Part shown: piece after piece, positions 48,937 through 57,925 of the stretch | How positions within the stretch are numbered: the first letter of the stretch is position 1 | How the letters are laid out: every line of letters begins with the position of its first letter | Source: an uncultured Desulfatitalea sp. | Lineage (GTDB): Bacteria > Desulfobacterota > Desulfobacteria > Desulfobacterales > Desulfosarcinaceae | NCBI GenBank assembly: GCA_937868765.1 | Contig: CALMNL010000009.1 | Coordinates: forward strand, 62,001 to 126,000 | Reading direction: 5' to 3' | Length of the DNA stretch: 64,000 nucleotides | Notes under the pieces: model-generated | Told to the model about the DNA's origin: nothing | Database searches by the model: none | The model's input: the letters and a program-made list of their open reading frames with translations, nothing else | Position numbers and translations under genes: made by a program

Positions 48937-49102
48937 GGCCGCCTCCGGTTTCTAAACAAATTCCGAGTGCAGTCGGAAAAATAGCGACGATGACCTGGAT
49001 TGCAACCCCGAACTCCCGACCGTGCACTTCGGTTGCAGGATTGCATCGTTCGAGGCAGCGCTTATCCTCACTCGAGTGATCGCAATACAAAAGGAGTGGA
49101 CT

Positions 49103-49315
49103 ATGAACGATCCCCTGCTTGAACAGATGCACCGGTTGCTGCCTGAGCTTTTCAGGCCGGCCGGAAAAACGCCTGCCCCCGGCGGCATGTGCACCCCCGA
49201 ATCGGGATGCCCGCCGGCCGCCGACCACCCGGGAACCGATATTTTGGAAGGATTGCGTAAATCAGTGCAATTGGATTCGGAAGAACCCGACGGGGGACCG
49301 GGGGAGAGGGGCTGA
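49103..49315 (+). CDS. Small hypothetical protein, 70 aa
   Basis: It begins MNDPLLEQMHRLLPELFR after AAGGAG placed 6 bases upstream of the ATG, then becomes Pro/Gly-rich with two cysteines (GGMCTPESGC). No homology recognised. The good ribosome site is the main support. It is divergent from the methyltransferase gene and followed by the NmrA-like gene after 85 bases. Confidence 0.45.
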   Translation: MNDPLLEQMHRLLPELFRPAGKTPAPGGMCTPESGCPPAADHPGTDILEGLRKSVQLDSEEPDGGPGERG

Positions 49316-49400
49316 ACCCCAAGTGCCGTCCATCCTGGCACGCGACGAACCAGCTCAGCCCCGGATGGACACTGAGTAAATTGAATGAAAGGAAATCACC

Positions 49401-50282
49401 ATGATTGCCATTACAGGTGCAACCGGAAACATCGGCAGCAAAATCGCGGAGACCCTGCTCTCCGAGGGGCAGCGCGTGCGCTGCATCGCCAGATCCCGGG
49501 AGAAGTTGGCCGCCCTGGCCGATCGGGGGGCCGAGGTACAATCCCTTTCCCTGGCCGACACCAAGGCCTTGACCCAGGCGCTTTCGGGCGTCGAGGCACT
49601 CTTTGCCATGATCCCACCCAACTACCAGGCACCCGATTTTCTGGCTTACCAGGAGATGGTCGGCACCAGCCTGGTGCGGGCCATCCAGGCCGCAGGCGTC
49701 CGGTATGTGGTCAACCTGAGCAGCATCGGTGCCCACCTGCCCGACAAGACCGGCCCGATCAGGGGGTTGCATGCCCAGGAGCAGCGGCTGAACCAGGTGG
49801 AAGGTCTCCACCTGGTTCATCTGCGGCCCACTTATTTCATGGAGAACCTGCTGGCCAGCGTTCCGTTGATCCAGTCCATGAACATCATGGGGTCTGCCAT
49901 CCGGGCCGATTTGCCCATGCCCATGATCGCCACCCGCGACATCGCCGCGGTTGCCGCCCGACGCCTGGCGCAAAATGATTTCAGCGGACAGACGGTGGTC
50001 GAACTGCTCGGCCAGCGGGATCTGACCATGGCGGAAGTGGCGCGCATCGTGGGTCGCAAGATCGACCGGCCCGATCTGAATTATGTGCAGTTCTCCTATG
50101 CCGATACGCGCAAGGCCCTGGTGGACATGGGGTTCAGCGACGATGTGGCCGATCTGTTCGTCGAGATGAGCCGGGCGTTCAACGAGGAGTTGATCCAGGG
50201 CCATCGCACGCCCAGGAACACCACCGAAACCTCATTCGAAGATTTCGCGCCGGTATTCGTGCGGTTGCTTCACGGCCGATAG
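49401..50282 (+). CDS. NmrA-like NAD(P)-binding protein
   Basis: 293 residues of the atypical short-chain dehydrogenase group. The nucleotide loop is ITGATGNIGSKIAE (4-17), followed by VRCIARSREKLAAL. There is no classical YxxxK pair: the central strand reads VVNLSSIGAHLPDKTG. These are features of the NmrA/QOR2/azoreductase-like proteins, which act as quinone or azo reductases or as redox sensors. AAAGGAAA precedes the ATG. Monocistronic. Confidence 0.88.
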   Translation: MIAITGATGNIGSKIAETLLSEGQRVRCIARSREKLAALADRGAEVQSLSLADTKALTQALSGVEALFAMIPPNYQAPDFLAYQEMVGTSLVRAIQAAGVRYVVNLSSIGAHLPDKTGPIRGLHAQEQRLNQVEGLHLVHLRPTYFMENLLASVPLIQSMNIMGSAIRADLPMPMIATRDIAAVAARRLAQNDFSGQTVVELLGQRDLTMAEVARIVGRKIDRPDLNYVQFSYADTRKALVDMGFSDDVADLFVEMSRAFNEELIQGHRTPRNTTETSFEDFAPVFVRLLHGR

Positions 50283-50287
50283 AAAGT

Positions 50288-50320
50288 GTCCATCCGGGAA
50301 TATCTCTTCCCCGAATGGAC
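50288..50320. terminator. Possible bidirectional terminator
   Basis: GTCCAT (50288-50293) pairs with ATGGAC (50315-50320), with an additional inner CGGG/CCCG pair, directly between the convergent NmrA-like and DEAD-box genes. There is no clear U-run. Confidence 0.45.
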
Positions 50321-50338
50321 TCTAGGCAGATCAATTGT

Positions 50339-51979
50339 TCAGGCGCGCTGGACCGTGACGCGTCGCCGGCCGATCTGGCAGGTGCCGCTCTTGGCCAGGA
50401 CCCGGGCCACGACCGCTTCGGGCACGTCGACGAAGGTCGCGTCGTTTTCGATCCGGATTTTGCCGATGCAGTGCCCCGGGATGTCGGCGTGGTGGGCCAG
50501 GCTGCCTAAGATGTGGCGGACGTCCAGGCCGTCGGCCTTGCCGCCGCTCAGGGTGAGGCGCACCATGCCTTTTTCATGGGAGACGCGGCGCTGATCGCCG
50601 TTGTCCCTGGTCCGTCCCGGACCCTGGACCATGGCGGGCGGGCGCCTCGGGCGCTCCGCAGGCAGTTCCGAGACGGGCATGATGGGCCGTTGCTTGTCCT
50701 CGGCCCGGACCAGCTTGAGCGCTGCGGCGGCGATATCGGCTGCTTCGTGACCCTCGGCCGCCAGGGTCTGCACCAGTTCCCGCTCGTGCTGACAACGGCC
50801 GCGGCGCAGCCAGACCATGATCTGCTCCACCAGCCGGCGGTCGCGTTGCGCCTGAATCTGGGCTTCCGTGGGCAGTTGGGCCGGGGTCATCTTCTGCTTG
50901 GTGTAGGCTTCGATCTTGCGCAGGAACCAGCGCTCCTTGGGGGAGAGCAGGGATATGGCGACCCCCGATTTGCCGGCACGCCCCGTGCGGCCGATACGGT
51001 GCACATACACTTCGGGGTCGCCGGGCAGATCGTAGTTGAAGACATGGGTCACATGGTCGATATCCAGCCCCCGGGCCGCCACGTCGGTGGCCACCAGCAC
51101 CTTGATCTGGTTGTTGCGGAAGCGCTGCAGCACCCGCTCCCGGGCCTCCTGGCTCAGGTCGCCGTTGAGCAGTTCGGCGGTGAAGCCCCGGCCCACCAGT
51201 TCATTGACCAGTTCACCGGTGCCCACCCGCGTGCGGGCGAAGACCAGAGCACTGCCGATGGGTTCCACCTCGAAAAGCCGGGTCAGGGCCGCCAGGCGGT
51301 CGGCTTCGTTGATCAGGTAGTAGCGCTGTTCCACCGTATCGACGGTGCGCTGGCGACCGCCCACCGTAAAGGATTGCGGTTCATTCAGGTAGCGCCGGGC
51401 CAGGTCGCGGATGGGCGTGGGCAGCGTGGCCGAAAAGAGGCCGGTCTGCCGGTCGGCCGGCGTTTCCTGCAGGATGGCTTCGATATCCGCGATGAAGCCC
51501 ATGCTGAGCATCTCGTCGGCTTCGTCCAGGATCGCACAATCCACAAATTGCAGGTCCAGGGCCTGCTTTTCGATGAGATCCAGCAGGCGGCCGGGCGTTC
51601 CCACCACCACATCGACCCCCTTCTTCAGACGGCCGATCTGTTCGCTGTACGGCTGGCCGCCGTAGACGGCCAGGGTCCGCACCCCGAGGGCCTGCCCATA
51701 TAGTTCGATGGCCGCGGTCACTTGCAGGGCCAACTCGCGGGTGGGGGCCAGCACCAGGGCTTGCACATGGCGCTGTCCGGGAATCAGGCGCTCCAGGATG
51801 GGCAGGGCGAACGCCGCGGTCTTGCCCGAACCGGTCTGGGATTGGCCGATGACATCCTGGCCGGCCAGCATGGCCGGGATGATCTCCGCTTGAATGGCGG
51901 TGGGGGTGGTGTAGCCTTTGTCGATGAGGGTCTGCGCCAACTCAGAACGCAGACCGAGCGCAGTGAATGCGTGGGTCAT
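50339..51979 (-). CDS. DEAD-box RNA helicase with DbpA-type RNA-binding domain
   Basis: 546 residues. Motifs in order: Q motif YTTPTAIQAEIIP, I SQTGSGKTAAFA, Ia PTRELALQV, II DEADEM, III SAT, V TDVAARGLDID, VI HRIGRTGRAGKSG. The C-terminal about 75 residues (VRLTLSGGKADGLDVRHILG) form the DbpA RNA-binding domain. It fits the CsdA/DeaD-like class that remodels RNA in ribosome assembly and cold adaptation. AGGAG precedes the ATG. The 165-base leader upstream could be a regulatory 5' region. Confidence 0.92.
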   Translation of the reverse strand: MTHAFTALGLRSELAQTLIDKGYTTPTAIQAEIIPAMLAGQDVIGQSQTGSGKTAAFALPILERLIPGQRHVQALVLAPTRELALQVTAAIELYGQALGVRTLAVYGGQPYSEQIGRLKKGVDVVVGTPGRLLDLIEKQALDLQFVDCAILDEADEMLSMGFIADIEAILQETPADRQTGLFSATLPTPIRDLARRYLNEPQSFTVGGRQRTVDTVEQRYYLINEADRLAALTRLFEVEPIGSALVFARTRVGTGELVNELVGRGFTAELLNGDLSQEARERVLQRFRNNQIKVLVATDVAARGLDIDHVTHVFNYDLPGDPEVYVHRIGRTGRAGKSGVAISLLSPKERWFLRKIEAYTKQKMTPAQLPTEAQIQAQRDRRLVEQIMVWLRRGRCQHERELVQTLAAEGHEAADIAAAALKLVRAEDKQRPIMPVSELPAERPRRPPAMVQGPGRTRDNGDQRRVSHEKGMVRLTLSGGKADGLDVRHILGSLAHHADIPGHCIGKIRIENDATFVDVPEAVVARVLAKSGTCQIGRRRVTVQRA

Positions 51980-52144
51980 GATAGTCTCCTGAAACGTTTT
52001 TTCGGGTTCCGCAGGCCGTCCCTCGCGGGATCGAGCCCGATGTCAGCCAACAGCCGACTCGTCCCAAACGCCAAGAGCCTATCTGTTGCCGCATAAAATC
52101 CAGAGCGCTTCTATCACCTTTCATCGCGAAAAGCGAACGGCATT

Positions 52145-55100
52145 TTAAATTCTTTCCAGAATCACGGCGCCGATGGGCGGCAGTTGCACCACCCGGTCGG
52201 CGCTCAGCTTCGCCGCATACCCGCCGTTGTCCCCCGGCGAATCGCTGGCCACCCGGTAACTGTCCCAGGTGGAGTTGAAGATCTCCTTGTAGCCGGCCCC
52301 GCCCGGCAGCCCCAGCCAGCCGAGATTCTGCCGGGTGTCCGGGGTGCCGAAGGTGGCGATCACGAAATACTTGCCGCCGGCGCGGGTGAAAGCCAGGGTC
52401 TTGTATCCGCGCCCCACCACGGGCTGGTCCTCCCAGGCGAATCCGTTGGCCGGATTGCGCCGCAGGCCGATGAGATGCCGAAACCACTGCAGCACCTTGA
52501 AGTTGGCGCTGTTCGGGTCCAGGTAGCGATCGAGATCGAGGTAGGCGCGCGGGTCCTCCACGGATGGCATGCTGAATTGGAACGGCTGGTGTTCCGCGGC
52601 CTCTTCCCCCATGAACAACATCGGCACCCCTTCGGCCAGGAGCGCCGTGGCCCCCACGGCCTTGGCCATGCTCAGGCCATTGCCCCAGGCCTCGCGCTGG
52701 ACCATGCGTTGTTTCCAACCCTCCTGGGCGCTCACGGCATCGTGGGATTCGGCATAGCGCACCACCTGGTAGAGGCCCCGGTCGCTCTGGAGCACGCCCA
52801 TGAGGTCGGGGGTCTTGTCTTCCCGGTTGATGGCGGCCTCGCCCAGGGGGTATTGGAGCCGAAAGTCCCATTGGCCGTCCATGCATGGTCCGAGCAGGCC
52901 GTCGTTGCAGGGATCGTTTTCGCAGGCCAGGTAGGGCCAGCGGCGGCCGCAGGCATCGGCGGCCGTTGCCACCGAATGCTTAAGATCCACCAGGAACTCG
53001 AACCCGCCGCCGCTGCCGGTCCGGTGGTTGTTGATGATATAGCCGTTGTCGATGTGGCCGTTGACGATGGCCTCGGTGGCGTCGAAACGAAAACCATCCA
53101 GCCGGAAGGTGTCCCACAGGTAGAGCAACGCCTGCCGGAAGAACTCCCGGCACATCGGATGATCGTAGTTGACCATATCGCCCCACTGGGTTTCGCCGTC
53201 GACGAAGACATCCGCCGCCACCTCCTGCAGCGGTGATTCCACCAGATGGTTGTAGACCAGGTCGAGCATCACCGCCTGGCCCTGGCGGTGGCAGGCCGCC
53301 ACCAGGCGTGCGAGGCCTTGCGGTCCGCCGTAACTCTGTTCGATGGCGAAAAAGCAGCTCGGGTTGTAGCCCCAGGAGATATCCTTGGGAAATTCGTGGA
53401 TCGGCAGCAGCTCCAGAACATTGACCCCCAGGGCCGCGAGATAGCCGTCGGCGCCCGCTTCGCGGGCCAGCCGCTCGAAAGCCGTGGCCTCGGGATGTCG
53501 ATGGGTGAAGCGCAGGGGGTGCAGTTCGTAGATGATCAAATCGTTGAATTCGGGGGTCTGCCAGCCATCCGCGGTCTCGCCCCGCAAGGCGTCTGTGTCG
53601 ACGGCCAGGGACCACGGACCCTCGGCCCCTTCGCCGGCGGCGGCCCACAGCCAGGGGGCCGGCGAGACCCGGCGGGAAGCGGGATCGATCACCTCCTGGG
53701 AACCGTTCAACAGGAACCGATAGCGGATCTCCTCCGGCACCGGCAGGGCGGAGACGGGCACCCGGCACCACCAATAGCGCAGGTCAGGGGTGAGCCGCAT
53801 GGGGATCGTTCTGGTGCGGCGCGGGGATTTTCTGCGAGACTTTTCCAGGAGCAGCAGATCGACGCTGACCGCGTGGGGCGCGAACAGCACGAAGCCCCAC
53901 TCCCCGTCGCTCCGGGTGGCGCCGTGGGGCAACTCGCGGGGGGAAAAAGCGCCATCGACCAGGTCCGAGGTAAAGGCCCGCTGCATCCAGCGTCGGCGCT
54001 CGGCCGGGTCCAGATCCTGGAACTTGGGCGGCCGGTCCCCCAGGCCGCCGATGCCGTCGCCCGTGTGCAACCTGCGGGTTTCGCCGGGCGCGAGTTCGAA
54101 GGTGCGCTTGGAGCGAGTGGGGCCGTCCGGCCGGCATTCGATCAAGCCGTCGGGGGATGTCAGCGTGTCGATCCAGTGGGGAATCTGGGAAAAGACCGGG
54201 ATCTTGACCTTCCAGGTGCGGCCGCTTTTACGCCTGGCCAAGGCTGTCAGTGCAGCGGGGGCAACGGTGTCGCGAGCGGTCCGCGGGCCGGTGCCGGGTC
54301 GCCACGCCACCTGGATGGCAGCGCCGAACCTGCTGTCGGGATTGGGGTGGATCTCCAGGGCCAGCGTGGCGTCGCGCCTGGGCCGGCGGGCCAGCCATTG
54401 GTAGACCCCGGCGACGGCCCGGGAAGGGGTTCGCGCCTGTCCCGAACGCAGGGTGTAGGGCAGGTTCAGGCACTCCAGATCCTGGGCGAACGCCGTGATG
54501 CGATAGGCGGCGTCCGGGTAGAAGGCGGCGCTGTATTTGCTGAAAGCGAAATCGGCGTCGTACGGCGTCTCTTTTTCGAGCGTCAGCGGGCCTTGAAAAT
54601 CCTGGACGCTATCGGCCATCCAGAGGCGCGGCGGCCCCTGGGCGCGGATAAAGAAAATCTCGAAGAATGCCTTGGTGAGCTTGGGACGTTCGGCATACAG
54701 CTCCACCAGTCCGCTTTTGATCCAGACCGCCTTGCCGTCGGCCGGCCGCCACACCCGCGAGCTCGTGTCCGGTTCCCAGCAGCCGTCGGCCGACACGAGC
54801 TTGAAATGGAAACCGACCTTCATCCAGGGCTCCACCGGAATCGAGAAGAGGGAGCGTTCGGACGCGTCGTCCCGGCTGGTCTCGGCAATGCTCTGACGCT
54901 CGTCGCCGCCCGGCCTCCACAGGTACAGCCGGCCGCCCCTGAACCGGGCCCGGGTGAGGGCGTTGATGGCAACTCGCTTCGGGGCCCGTCCCTGTCCGGG
55001 CGCTCGGGTCATGCACCGGGCACTGTAGTCGAAGGTCCAGATCTCCCGGGCTCTGGCCGGCATGTGGCGGGTGTAGTCATCCGGTTCCCACACCGGCGTT

Positions 55101-55288
55101 TGCCTGGGGAACCAGAATTTGAAGGCGATGTTCCGTGGGTCAACCGTATCCATCTCGAGGTCGAACCGGAAATGGCGATGGTCATCGGTCACACCCGCGA
55201 TGTCGCGGATGTCCCCGCCCGGGTCCCAGGCGTGCAGCACGACCTGCTCGCGCAGGTGGGCCGATTCGAAATGAACGATACATCTCAT
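52145..55288 (-). CDS. Large GH13 enzyme (branching/debranching-like) with N-terminal carbohydrate-binding modules
   Basis: 1047 residues. The first about 260 residues look like one or two starch-binding-type beta modules (MRCIVHFESAHLREQVVLHA; RLYLWRPGGDE). A CBM48-like module follows around 500-600 (WGFVLFAPHAVSVDLLLLEK), then the GH13 barrel. Catalytic residues are visible: nucleophile Asp736 in DGFRFDATEAI, acid/base Glu790 in YLACEND, and third Asp850 in ESHD. LVYNH gives conserved region I. It acts on alpha-glucan (glycogen), but branching, debranching or transferase activity cannot be told. GGAGG precedes the ATG at 55288. No glgA/C/P genes are nearby. Confidence 0.85.
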   Translation of the reverse strand: MRCIVHFESAHLREQVVLHAWDPGGDIRDIAGVTDDHRHFRFDLEMDTVDPRNIAFKFWFPRQTPVWEPDDYTRHMPARAREIWTFDYSARCMTRAPGQGRAPKRVAINALTRARFRGGRLYLWRPGGDERQSIAETSRDDASERSLFSIPVEPWMKVGFHFKLVSADGCWEPDTSSRVWRPADGKAVWIKSGLVELYAERPKLTKAFFEIFFIRAQGPPRLWMADSVQDFQGPLTLEKETPYDADFAFSKYSAAFYPDAAYRITAFAQDLECLNLPYTLRSGQARTPSRAVAGVYQWLARRPRRDATLALEIHPNPDSRFGAAIQVAWRPGTGPRTARDTVAPAALTALARRKSGRTWKVKIPVFSQIPHWIDTLTSPDGLIECRPDGPTRSKRTFELAPGETRRLHTGDGIGGLGDRPPKFQDLDPAERRRWMQRAFTSDLVDGAFSPRELPHGATRSDGEWGFVLFAPHAVSVDLLLLEKSRRKSPRRTRTIPMRLTPDLRYWWCRVPVSALPVPEEIRYRFLLNGSQEVIDPASRRVSPAPWLWAAAGEGAEGPWSLAVDTDALRGETADGWQTPEFNDLIIYELHPLRFTHRHPEATAFERLAREAGADGYLAALGVNVLELLPIHEFPKDISWGYNPSCFFAIEQSYGGPQGLARLVAACHRQGQAVMLDLVYNHLVESPLQEVAADVFVDGETQWGDMVNYDHPMCREFFRQALLYLWDTFRLDGFRFDATEAIVNGHIDNGYIINNHRTGSGGGFEFLVDLKHSVATAADACGRRWPYLACENDPCNDGLLGPCMDGQWDFRLQYPLGEAAINREDKTPDLMGVLQSDRGLYQVVRYAESHDAVSAQEGWKQRMVQREAWGNGLSMAKAVGATALLAEGVPMLFMGEEAAEHQPFQFSMPSVEDPRAYLDLDRYLDPNSANFKVLQWFRHLIGLRRNPANGFAWEDQPVVGRGYKTLAFTRAGGKYFVIATFGTPDTRQNLGWLGLPGGAGYKEIFNSTWDSYRVASDSPGDNGGYAAKLSADRVVQLPPIGAVILERI

Positions 55289-55688
55289 GGTCGCCGCCTC
55301 CTTTGCTTCGCCTGCTCCACTGCGGAAGCAGTGCTCCCGGACCATGAAGCAGGCATGATCGAATGGTCATCGTTTTTTCGGAAAACAGGCGTTGCAGCTG
55401 AGATGGGGATGGGAAAGGCCGCCGCAATTCGGAACCAGGCGCGTGATGCGGATTCACCGGCGTAGATCAGGAATCAATATGGATTTCCTACGCCGGCAGG
55501 TGAAAAATGTCAAAGCCCAATTATCGGAAGGGAGAAAGCCCGACCGTCGCAACCCTTCGAGGCTTGAATCGACGAGGTGCCCTATTTGACACCTAAAACT
55601 TAAAACCTAAAACCAGTTTTACCCCTCGAAGCATTCGCCCCATGAGAAGAAATCTTAATGTATGCAGCAGTCTTGACGCACACGCGTC
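55289..55688. other. Intergenic stretch, no gene seen
   Basis: 400 bases between two leftward genes. It contains a short A-rich direct repeat (TAAAACTTAAAACCTAAAAC near 55596) with an upstream TTGACA, but no convincing promoter spacing, RNA gene or coding frame. Confidence 0.6.
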
Positions 55689-57128
55689 TCAGAAGAGCAG
55701 CTTCAGCTTGGCATAGATGCAGTCCCGATCGTCGTACTGGCCGAAATAGGCCGTGTCGTCGGTGCCGTCGAACACCACGGCGCCCAGGCCCACCTGGGCC
55801 CAGACGGCGAGTTTGTAGTCGATTTCGGCGTGGTGGCGCTGGTCGCTGTTTTCGAAGAGGATGATGTAGCGGTACCAGGCGGTTACCTTGGAATCCAGGA
55901 ACGAATAGCGCACCGTGGCGGTCATGCCGGTCTGATCTTTCTCGGCCGTCATCCGCGGGTCGTGGTCGTAGATGTGGCTGCCCAGCAATTGCAGGTTGAC
56001 AAAGAGATTGCGCACGAGAAAGTCATTCTTGTCCATGCCGAACACATACTGCAGCTGGCGCTTTTCGACCAGTCCGTCGGGCTCCGTCAGCAGCAGCGAC
56101 AGATCCCGGGACCAGTCCAGGTTGAACAGGGCGCCGTCGGGCTGGTAGGCCGCTTCGGCCCGCAGCACGAAGGGTCCCACGGTGCGCTCGATGTCCGCGC
56201 CGTACAAGGTCATGCGCGGATGGGTGGCGGCCACGGACAAGGGGATGATGGGCAGGCCGTTGAAGGTGCCCAGCCGGTCGACGCCATAGGTGGGATTGGG
56301 ATCATAGCCCTGGAAGGCGTACAACGCCAGATCGGCCTTGAACACGGAGAAGATCAAGCGGGCGCCGTAGCCGGCATCGGCGGACCATGTGTCCGGCTCG
56401 CGGGGTTCGCCGATGGCGATACCGTTGTCGGCCAGGCGGCGCAGCAGCGTGGGCTCGAAGAAATCTCCCAGGCCGGGGGTGTCGCTGGCTTCGAAGTAGG
56501 GGGACCAGAAACCTTCGAAACGCAGTCGGCCGGTCATCTGGAGATCGGCGAAGGCGCCAACGCGGCCGGTTTTGCGTTCGTTGAGGTCGTAGAAGAGAAA
56601 GGCGCTCAGATCCTGGGGCGACACCCGGTCGATGGGGCGTACTTCGTCCCCCTTGCCCCAGTAGATCATCTTCTTGCCCAGGCTCACGTCCAGGCGGCGG
56701 CCGGCGGCTGAGTGTACCGGATAGCGGGCGTAGAGTTCGCGCAGTTCCGCGTCGGCCTTGTCCTCATCCTCGATGTCCTGGTAGTCGATCTTGAGGCGGC
56801 CGGCGACATCGATCGCTCCGATCCGGCCCCAACCATTGAGGTCCATGCGGTCGATGGTGTGCCACTGGTCGTCATAGTCGCTGGGGCTCCAGAGGTAGCC
56901 CCGCACTTCTCCTTCGTAGCGCAGCGGCAGGCGGTTCGGCTTTGCGCCGGATGGGGGCGTCGTCGGGGCCGGCGCGGACGGCTCGTTCAGCAGGTTGCCC
57001 AGATCGGCATCTTCTTCGTCTTCCACCGCCGGATCTTCATCGGCCGCCGCGGCGAAAGCAGCGGGCACGGCGCAGGCCCCGAATCCCAGCCATACGATCA
57101 GCCAGAGCGTTAGAAGTCTTCTTTCCAT
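55689..57128 (-). CDS. Outer-membrane beta-barrel protein of DUF1302 type
   Basis: 479 residues. A signal peptide (to about residue 29, AVPAAFAAA) and an acidic/Pro-rich linker (30-63) precede many amphipathic beta strands with aromatic girdles, ending KLKLLF with a C-terminal Phe as in outer-membrane barrels. GKKMIYWGKGDEVRPIDRVSPQDLS is characteristic of the DUF1302-like group. It overlaps the upstream LolA-like gene by 19 bases. In this operon it probably provides the outer-membrane end of a lipid/hydrophobic compound route. Confidence 0.82.
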   Translation of the reverse strand: MERRLLTLWLIVWLGFGACAVPAAFAAAADEDPAVEDEEDADLGNLLNEPSAPAPTTPPSGAKPNRLPLRYEGEVRGYLWSPSDYDDQWHTIDRMDLNGWGRIGAIDVAGRLKIDYQDIEDEDKADAELRELYARYPVHSAAGRRLDVSLGKKMIYWGKGDEVRPIDRVSPQDLSAFLFYDLNERKTGRVGAFADLQMTGRLRFEGFWSPYFEASDTPGLGDFFEPTLLRRLADNGIAIGEPREPDTWSADAGYGARLIFSVFKADLALYAFQGYDPNPTYGVDRLGTFNGLPIIPLSVAATHPRMTLYGADIERTVGPFVLRAEAAYQPDGALFNLDWSRDLSLLLTEPDGLVEKRQLQYVFGMDKNDFLVRNLFVNLQLLGSHIYDHDPRMTAEKDQTGMTATVRYSFLDSKVTAWYRYIILFENSDQRHHAEIDYKLAVWAQVGLGAVVFDGTDDTAYFGQYDDRDCIYAKLKLLF

Positions 57129-57922
57129 GCGGCCCCCATGCTATCCTTGTCGAACGCTTGGGCATCCAGGCCGGTGTCGGCTGCGGCCTTGACCACCTCC
57201 AGGATGGTGGTGTGGTCGGCCGCCAGATCCTTGGCCACGGTCTTGAAGGGCAGATGAAGGGTGCCCACCGGTCGGATATCGCCGGCCACCAGCACGCGGG
57301 CGAGCTTGTTGTCCTGGTTGTAGATCTTGACCTGCAACGGGATGAAGGTCTGCTGATCGATCCAGCTGATGCGCTTGGGAAAGCGCGCATCGGCCGTCGT
57401 GGCCGTGACCGTGACCTTGTAACAGACGCGGCCTTCGATGGTGGCGTCATTGCCGCGCAGGTAGGTATAATCTTCCAGCTTCAAACCGCCCATGTCTTCG
57501 TTGGTGAAGTCGGTATCCTCGAAGTTGTTCTGCCGGTCCTGGGAAGCGATCTGGCGCGGGCGGCCGATGGCCGGGGCATACAGGTACTGATCATTATTGG
57601 GGCCATGGGTTTCGATGGTCAGGAAGGTCAGCCCCCGCTTCATGGAGTCGATGAAGCGGAAAGCGGCCCGGCTCAAGTCTTCGTAACTTTTCTGCTTGAT
57701 GATCACTTTGCGCGTATCGCGGACGGTATCCCCGGCCTTGAGGGTCATGCGCGCAAAGACCACCAGATCCTGTTTGGGCCGGTTGAAATCCTCGGCGATG
57801 TCGAAAATGCGCCGGCCGTCACCGGCGGCGGTTTCCTTGGCATACGGGCCGATCTCGGCGGCCGCGGCGGGCAGGGCCAGGATCAAGGTGAGGAGGGTAA
57901 GCACCATTGTTCTTGTTCGCAT
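57110..57922 (-). CDS. Outer membrane lipoprotein-sorting (LolA-like) protein
   Basis: 270 residues. A signal peptide (cleavage near LPAAAAEIG) is followed by a LolA/LolB-type half-barrel with the family segments KQKSYEDLSRAAFRF, QYLYAPAIGRPRQI and ISWIDQQTFIPLQVKIYNQD. AAGGAG lies before the ATG, inside the end of the MMPL gene region; only 3 bases separate the two. MMPL exporter plus LolA-like plus DUF1302-like is a recurrent lipid or sterol-type trafficking set. Periplasmic. Confidence 0.88.
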   Translation of the reverse strand: MRTRTMVLTLLTLILALPAAAAEIGPYAKETAAGDGRRIFDIAEDFNRPKQDLVVFARMTLKAGDTVRDTRKVIIKQKSYEDLSRAAFRFIDSMKRGLTFLTIETHGPNNDQYLYAPAIGRPRQIASQDRQNNFEDTDFTNEDMGGLKLEDYTYLRGNDATIEGRVCYKVTVTATTADARFPKRISWIDQQTFIPLQVKIYNQDNKLARVLVAGDIRPVGTLHLPFKTVAKDLAADHTTILEVVKAAADTGLDAQAFDKDSMGAAWKEDF

Positions 57923-57925
57923 GAT

